Source: Synoicihabitans lomoniglobus (GTDB lineage Bacteria; Verrucomicrobiota; Verrucomicrobiia; Opitutales; Opitutaceae). From it: a stretch of DNA of 64,000 nucleotides. Under the pieces are notes generated by a model that was not told the origin of the DNA, did not search any database, and worked only from the letters and a program-made list of their open reading frames with translations. Positions 61,301 through 64,000 of the stretch are shown piece by piece (position 1 is the stretch's first letter; every line of letters begins with the position of its first letter). The stretch lies in contig NZ_CP119075.1 of NCBI RefSeq assembly GCF_029023725.1, positions 4,273,501 through 4,337,500 on the forward strand. The letters run 5' to 3'. The position numbers and the translations under genes are program-made.

Positions 61301-63846
61301 ACCACCGAGGTGTCTTGATCCAGTTTGAAACCGGTGATCGTGCCGCTGAATCCGGGATTGGTGTCACCATAGAGGCGCGTCGCATCGGCCACCGTCACCG
61401 CGAGGACGGCGGGGTCGACGGTGAAATCACCCGGAGCAAACGCGATGCCGTAGTCGTAGTCCGAAGCGATGACGGAGCCAATGGCGATGGTGATGGCATC
61501 GGCGTAAGTGCCGGCGGCCGTCGAGCTGGTGATGGTGGTCCCGAGCGCCGGATTCCCGCTGAAGGCTTCGGCGGCAGTATCGCCTGTCAGCAGGCCGCTG
61601 ACCGTGAAGCCCAGCGCGGCGTTGTTGTCACCGTAGTCGCGCGTCTGATCCGTGGCGGTGAAGGTGAGTGTGGGCGCCAGTTCGTAGAGCACGCGATTGC
61701 CTGCGTAACCGTCCATGCTGGCCGGGGCGTTGTCGGCGAAGGTTTTGTCGTAAACCGGTTCGGCCCCCAGTCCTCCGAGGGTCGTGTCGGTGGGGTTGTC
61801 CGAGTAGATCAGAAATCTCCCGTCGCCGGAAACCGACAACGCGGAACCGCCCGCGGCGTTGGTGAAGGAACCGCCTGCGGCCAAATAAATATCCGTATCG
61901 CTCGTCGTGGCGATCGACGCCCCCGCTCCCATCGTGAGATCGCCCGCCGTGGAGATCGTAACGGCGTCACCGATGCCCGCCAACGATCCGTTGACCGTCA
62001 AATCCCCCGTGCCGTCAACTACGGTGAGGGCACCGGCGAGCCCTCCGGTGGCGTTGGACGAGGTCAGCGTGCCGATCTGATTGGCGGCATTGGCAATCGT
62101 CACGTCGTCCCCAAAACCGCCGCCGGGCATGGCCAGATCCAATGTATCCGTTACGAGAATACCGTTAAATCTGATCGCGCCGGTGCTGACTGCGCCGGTG
62201 ATGCCCGCGTTCACCGGTCGCGCGTCGACGTTGGGTTGAATCGTCACCTGATCGGCGGTGACGGTGGCGTCTTCGTGCACGGTGAAAACGCCGGTGGTCT
62301 TGCCCGCGCCCGCGCTGGAGTTCGACCCCAGGCCGAACACGATGCCACTGCCTGCTCCGCCCGTAAGGTCCGCATTGATGTTGATCACGTCGCCGGACTT
62401 GAAGCTGAGCGTGCTGCCCGATGTCCAGGCAACGGGGGAAAGAACGTCGATGCCCACGTGGTCGAAAAGCCCGTCGATAAAAGCCCCGGAAGTATCGAGG
62501 GTGACGTTCACCCCGGTGTTCAACAAGTTCACCAGCGAGTCGACGGGAAGTATGGACGGGGCGAAGGTATTTTCTTGAAAGAGCCTCAGCAGGCTTCCGA
62601 CTCCCCCATCGCTACTCAAATTCGCCTCCGCCGTGGATGCCTGAATGGTGATCGCCGCCGGGTCCAGCAGCAGGTGACCTGCCGCTCCCGACGCCGCGTG
62701 CAGATCGACGTTCCCCCGGAAGTCGAGCTGCACTTTGCCGGAAACCTCGACGTTGCCACCATCACCGCCCCGCTCACCGGCCCGGCCATCGATGAATCCA
62801 CGATAGATCGTGTGATCGTCGGCCCACACCACCGTCGTCCCGCCGTCGCCTGTCCCGCCGCGCGCGCCAACGTCGATCAAAGCGGCATCACCCACGTAGG
62901 TGAACGCAGCATTGGCGACCGCGGGATTATCGCCATGAAAGTCGCCCCCGACGAGCACCTCGCCGCCACTGCCGTCGTCGCGGTGCGCGGAGATTTCGCC
63001 TTCGACACTCACCACGCCCTGGTCGGCGGTCAGTAGCACGCGCCCGCCCACTCGCTCCACTCCCGTGGCCCGCACGACACCGGTCTGGTTGACGGCGAGC
63101 GCGAAGAGGTTGCCGTCCGCGGCAGTGAGTTCCGCATCAGCGGCATCGATCAACCCGGCGTTGTCCACGCCCACCCCACCGTCGGCTAACGCGACGCTGG
63201 ACGCCACCGTGATCCGGGTGTCGCCCGTCGGCGCGTAAATGAATTGGGTCGCGGCGCTGAGGGCCGCGGTGCCGTGGGGCGCGTGGATCTCGCCTTCGTT
63301 GACGACGCGATAGGCCACGAGAACGGCGTCACCAGCGGTGGCTTGGATCACGCCAAGATTGACGATGGCCGCCTCGGAACCGTCGGTGAACTCCAGGTCA
63401 CCGCCGACCAGAAATTCGGCATCACCAATCTGCGCGGTCGTGGCGAAAAAGCCGCCTGCATCGATGCGCGCGTCGGCCCCGACGAGCACGCCGTTCGGAT
63501 TGACGAGATAAACACGCCCGTCGGCGTTCAATTGGCCCAACAACGCGGAAGGGTTGGCCCCCAGCACGCGGTTGAGCATCGCGCCGTCGACGCTCTGGTG
63601 GATGTTGACGATCTCGCCCGCTCCGATCGAAAAATCCGCCCAGTTCACGATGGCGGCGTTTCCGATCTGGGTGAGATCGAGCTGTCCCGTCCCGCCAGCG
63701 AAGCTCACCTCTCCCGCCACAACCTGACTGCCCTCCGGCAGCGCGAGGACATGCGGCGGAAATACCACCACGGGCGACAACGCGCAAAGCGATACAATCC
63801 AACGAAAGGCCGAGAACCGAGCTGCGCGGGATGGGAAGTTCTGCAT
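55354..63846 (-). CDS. Giant TpsA exoprotein: filamentous hemagglutinin TPS domain plus about 20 MBG-type repeats
   Basis: A 2,830-residue secreted protein; the start MQNFPSRAARFSAF at 63846 gives a clean signal peptide to about residue 37. The TPS secretion domain (about 40-290) contains the hallmark YLVNPNGVLVGADARIDAGG and NIHQSVDGAMLNRVLG. A beta-helix region (about 290-720) follows, then about 20 repeats of about 80 residues between 57050 and 61675, each with an RxYGDxNP start and an NYTITF-GTLTI end (MBG/YDG Ig-like). Repeats 4-7 and 8-11 are a duplicated four-repeat block. The last about 430 residues are not repeats: a coiled coil, then glycine/alanine-rich hydrophobic segments (AALATGLGVTGGTAAAGVVN). 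It probably forms a surface fibre; the C-terminal domain may be an effector. Confidence 0.9.
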   Translation of the reverse strand: MQNFPSRAARFSAFRWIVSLCALSPVVVFPPHVLALPEGSQVVAGEVSFAGGTGQLDLTQIGNAAIVNWADFSIGAGEIVNIHQSVDGAMLNRVLGANPSALLGQLNADGRVYLVNPNGVLVGADARIDAGGFFATTAQIGDAEFLVGGDLEFTDGSEAAIVNLGVIQATAGDAVLVAYRVVNEGEIHAPHGTAALSAATQFIYAPTGDTRITVASSVALADGGVGVDNAGLIDAADAELTAADGNLFALAVNQTGVVRATGVERVGGRVLLTADQGVVSVEGEISAHRDDGSGGEVLVGGDFHGDNPAVANAAFTYVGDAALIDVGARGGTGDGGTTVVWADDHTIYRGFIDGRAGERGGDGGNVEVSGKVQLDFRGNVDLHAASGAAGHLLLDPAAITIQASTAEANLSSDGGVGSLLRLFQENTFAPSILPVDSLVNLLNTGVNVTLDTSGAFIDGLFDHVGIDVLSPVAWTSGSTLSFKSGDVININADLTGGAGSGIVFGLGSNSSAGAGKTTGVFTVHEDATVTADQVTIQPNVDARPVNAGITGAVSTGAIRFNGILVTDTLDLAMPGGGFGDDVTIANAANQIGTLTSSNATGGLAGALTVVDGTGDLTVNGSLAGIGDAVTISTAGDLTMGAGASIATTSDTDIYLAAGGSFTNAAGGSALSVSGDGRFLIYSDNPTDTTLGGLGAEPVYDKTFADNAPASMDGYAGNRVLYELAPTLTFTATDQTRDYGDNNAALGFTVSGLLTGDTAAEAFSGNPALGTTITSSTAAGTYADAITIAIGSVIASDYDYGIAFAPGDFTVDPAVLAVTVADATRLYGDTNPGFSGTITGFKLDQDTSVVTTAPTYVTSAHAGVDVGSYAIVGSGAQAANYTFTYSPGNLRVDPSPLLVTAADTTRLYGDANPSFSGTITGFKLGQDASDLLTAPSYMTVADAGSDVGDYIVIGTGADAANYSFAYAPGTLTINPAPLTITATDQSRDYGDANPTLDVAYSGFKNSDDATVVSGLSVATAATEASDVGDYDIVPTGATASNYTITEVEGTLTIDPAAITVTADDTSRTYGAINPRFVGEVTGLKLEQDAAVLTGLGYHTAATAGSAAGSYDIVASGSTNLNYTVTYEFGTLTVAPAPLTITANNAGARFNEALPDFMASFVGLVPGDIAADISGLTLTTDAVQGSDVGDYAIVAFAPAEVNPNYTISFEPGILTISNQILTITADDFTRLYGAANPSFTATTTGFVGDDDLSILTQSVTFTVLADEASDVGFYTITPVGAVAPNYDIAFVQGTLEIDPAPLTITANNLSRDYGDANPTFDVSYDGFRNDDDAAVISGLTVTTDATEHSDVGAYDIVPADAAAINYTITHHNGELTIDPAAVTVTADNTRRTYGATNPSFTGVATGLKLDQDASVLTNLGFGTDATTASDAGTYTITPSGSTNANYTATYEPGTLTIDPAALTITANNAAAVFGASLPGFSANYAGLVNGDTAADIAGLTLTTSAAPGSDVGDYAIVAAGATNANYTISFASGILTISEQILTIIADDMTRLYGAANPSFTATTTGFVDDDDGSIFTQPVTFTTLANVGSGVGTYSIMPAGAVAPNYDITFVNGTLTIDPALLTIIATDLSRIYGDTNPSFTAAIEGLVATDTTADITGLVLSSDATLASDTGDYAITPSGASNANYAITFVEGTLSVAPAALTVTLDDVSRDYGDANPTLTSTFTGFKLSDDASVLTGLAPATDAVVTSTVGDYAITTGDVSASNYTVAVQTGTLSVEPAPLTIAADDQSREYGDANGGFTATTMGFKLDDDASILSGLTFLTTATAASDVGEYPIILFGASADNYAITFVPGELTIDPAPLLITADSQTRLYGQSNPLFTATFTGLKSVDEVADFTDLTLSTTAEPASNVGRYDITVSGGVNPNYSFTFQEGVLTVDQAPLTITADDFTRIYGDLNPTFTATFEGLAPFDTEAAVSGLSFATAATRDSDVQDLAITVGGATSNNYVLTYVPGTLTIAPALLDFSSSQFTRVYGGTTIQPIDAAAVIGFKLNDTFADLGVSALGLDPTADVGAYDVQIELSSANYTVESAPRLLTVLPAPLQVEVGDLMRVYGEQNPAIASLALTAEGLVFGHIVADVLGLVFPVGPTADVGNYAIMPELLNSNYVLTDLDAGNLAVVPRHIALKPANTVRYYGDENSAYQILVAGDGLASFDTIAAVASPFAPVPADATANPDAPGLHAFYAALTGNTNYRVENLPGLFTVLPRPITITVDNLSAVINSALPEFNITADNLAPGDTLANAFPDIEVGVYDQNQAASVEVATTLTTFSAPAEFDDAAFLASYPTTIQNPTPGSGNRTVVVPEPDVEFVDTMPGGESLRLTITHSGRFFWSDSVLTPEEQASLQDQIRWLQPEGYLGANPNYAVTVVHNGQLFLSPDPVRVAELERLRTERLAVLAAEAAIAAEEAAFQADKAAFLNPGGSSQAAFGMPVEALPVMLDAIRDQLRNEVMRQVFLEGLGEAGEAVMDEAVAVGPAIRAQLGLSDDEEITERHLYAFLADLHSNPEKQALLTPAYTDFVKTLTHKSPLNYTPAEAVLVGELERHLGQARTELVTKMEHKRAEYFADPESYQAPVSSALLSMIAPDEVPWADFMADAAGEVVEEKIGNDIGSAALATGLGVTGGTAAAGVVNAAAWAIFPELSSLIGKVSGGLVKAAGMGASMVHSGLVTPAASQAFTASAQSLTTYSVLGNLSSGPAVIVSMAIVVGVTQGIDVGKEVDRRVEFEELVESDARNTPISIYGLKLDPPTEDDESTDSIVSRTLFATALTSMITGN
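57050..61675 (-). repeat. Array of about 20 MBG-type coding repeats with a duplicated four-repeat block
   Basis: Units of about 240 bp encode RxYG-type Ig-like modules. Units 4-7 (59950-60918, 969 bp) align in order with units 8-11 (58987-59949, 963 bp): SRDYGDANPT starts both, the second unit of each has TGLKL-QDA-VL, the third lacks the YG motif, and the fourth shares TRLYGAANPSFTATTTGF and APNYDI. A tandem duplication of four modules explains this. The first and last few units are more divergent. Confidence 0.85.
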
Positions 63847-64000
63847 GACCCCGCCAGCATATCGCGATCCCACCCGTTCGGGTATGGGTCAATGGACTAG
63901 GTATGATCTTGGAGGGTTGAGCCTCACGGCGATCGGTCCATGTTCGGTCTCGTGCTGACAATCCCTCAGGCATGGATGGCGTTGGTCTGCCTGGTTCCTT
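63847..64000. other. Upstream region of tpsA at the window edge
   Basis: These 154 bp precede the TpsA start. No complete gene, ribosome site of note or terminator was recognised. A promoter for the tps operon is expected here or just beyond the edge. Confidence 0.4.

Noticed and set aside
57050-61675. Possible CRISPR or non-coding satellite array, because of regular repetition
   Set aside because: The period is about 240 bp, the units are diverged, and they translate into Ig-like modules in one continuous frame.
59233-63036. Two long glycine-rich plus-strand frames (653 and 589 codons) opposite tpsA
   Set aside because: Their internal repetition mirrors the MBG repeats on the real strand. 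They lack signals or ribosome sites.
1-64000. tRNA, rRNA, insertion sequence, prophage or replication origin
   Set aside because: No clover-leaf gene, transposase, integrase, phage gene or DnaA-box cluster was recognised in the window.

Overview
The window is a GC-rich bacterial chromosome segment. Gene content points to the Verrucomicrobiota, most likely an Opitutaceae-like organism. The signs are a DUF4331 protein ending in a domain I associate with verrucomicrobial secreted proteins, a PEP-CTERM protein, a FloA/NfeD cluster, a DUF1573-rhodanese-MauE operon, bacterial GH3 and type 2 ArgC. This assignment is inferred from gene families only; no rRNA or tRNA gene was found. Genes are tightly packed with many ATGA overlaps, and almost every long antisense ORF is a shadow caused by GC-rich codon use.

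Layout. (1) 1-6708: an ECF sigma factor with the start of its anti-sigma factor faces a seven-gene operon: a cyclopropane-fatty-acid-synthase-like enzyme, DUF1475, DUF2062 and DUF1295 membrane proteins, a coclaurine-N-methyltransferase-like enzyme, a TPR protein and a glutathionyl-hydroquinone reductase. This looks like a stress-controlled lipid-modification cluster. (2) 6934-17623: sugar-type MFS transporter and ThuA protein, RluA-like pseudouridine synthase, GH3 acyl-amido synthetase, a structured intergenic region with a sigma-54-like promoter, TlpA-like lipoprotein, CslA-like glycosyltransferase, LysR regulator, YggS, SirB1-like protein and AroE. (3) 17842-19423: DUF1573, rhodanese and MauE/DoxX in one overlapping operon. 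(4) 19566-31145, all minus strand: a repeat protein with a peptidoglycan-binding domain, the DUF4331-TPR-HupE/UreJ set, PrmA, CreD-CreC-CreB and ArgC. (5) 31399-38424: small membrane protein plus TonB-dependent receptor, then PurN, DnaJ, GrpE, an AsmA-like protein and mannose-6-phosphate isomerase on the minus strand. (6) 38546-48450: FtsK, RodZ-like protein, the NfeD-NfeD-FloA cluster, aldose epimerase, TatA, Smr and a small secreted protein. (7) 48624-49164: a YefM-YoeB toxin-antitoxin pair whose toxin reading frame is broken at its start. (8) 49199-63846, minus strand: prolyl oligopeptidase, sodium:alanine symporter, and a two-partner secretion operon made of a giant TpsA protein with about 20 MBG-type repeats, its TpsB transporter and a PEP-CTERM protein.

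The best candidates for undescribed biology are the ECF-linked lipid operon, the possible sigma-54-driven small RNA between gh3 and tlpA, the DUF4331/TPR/HupE set, and the TpsA protein with its internally duplicated repeat block and hydrophobic C-terminal domain.
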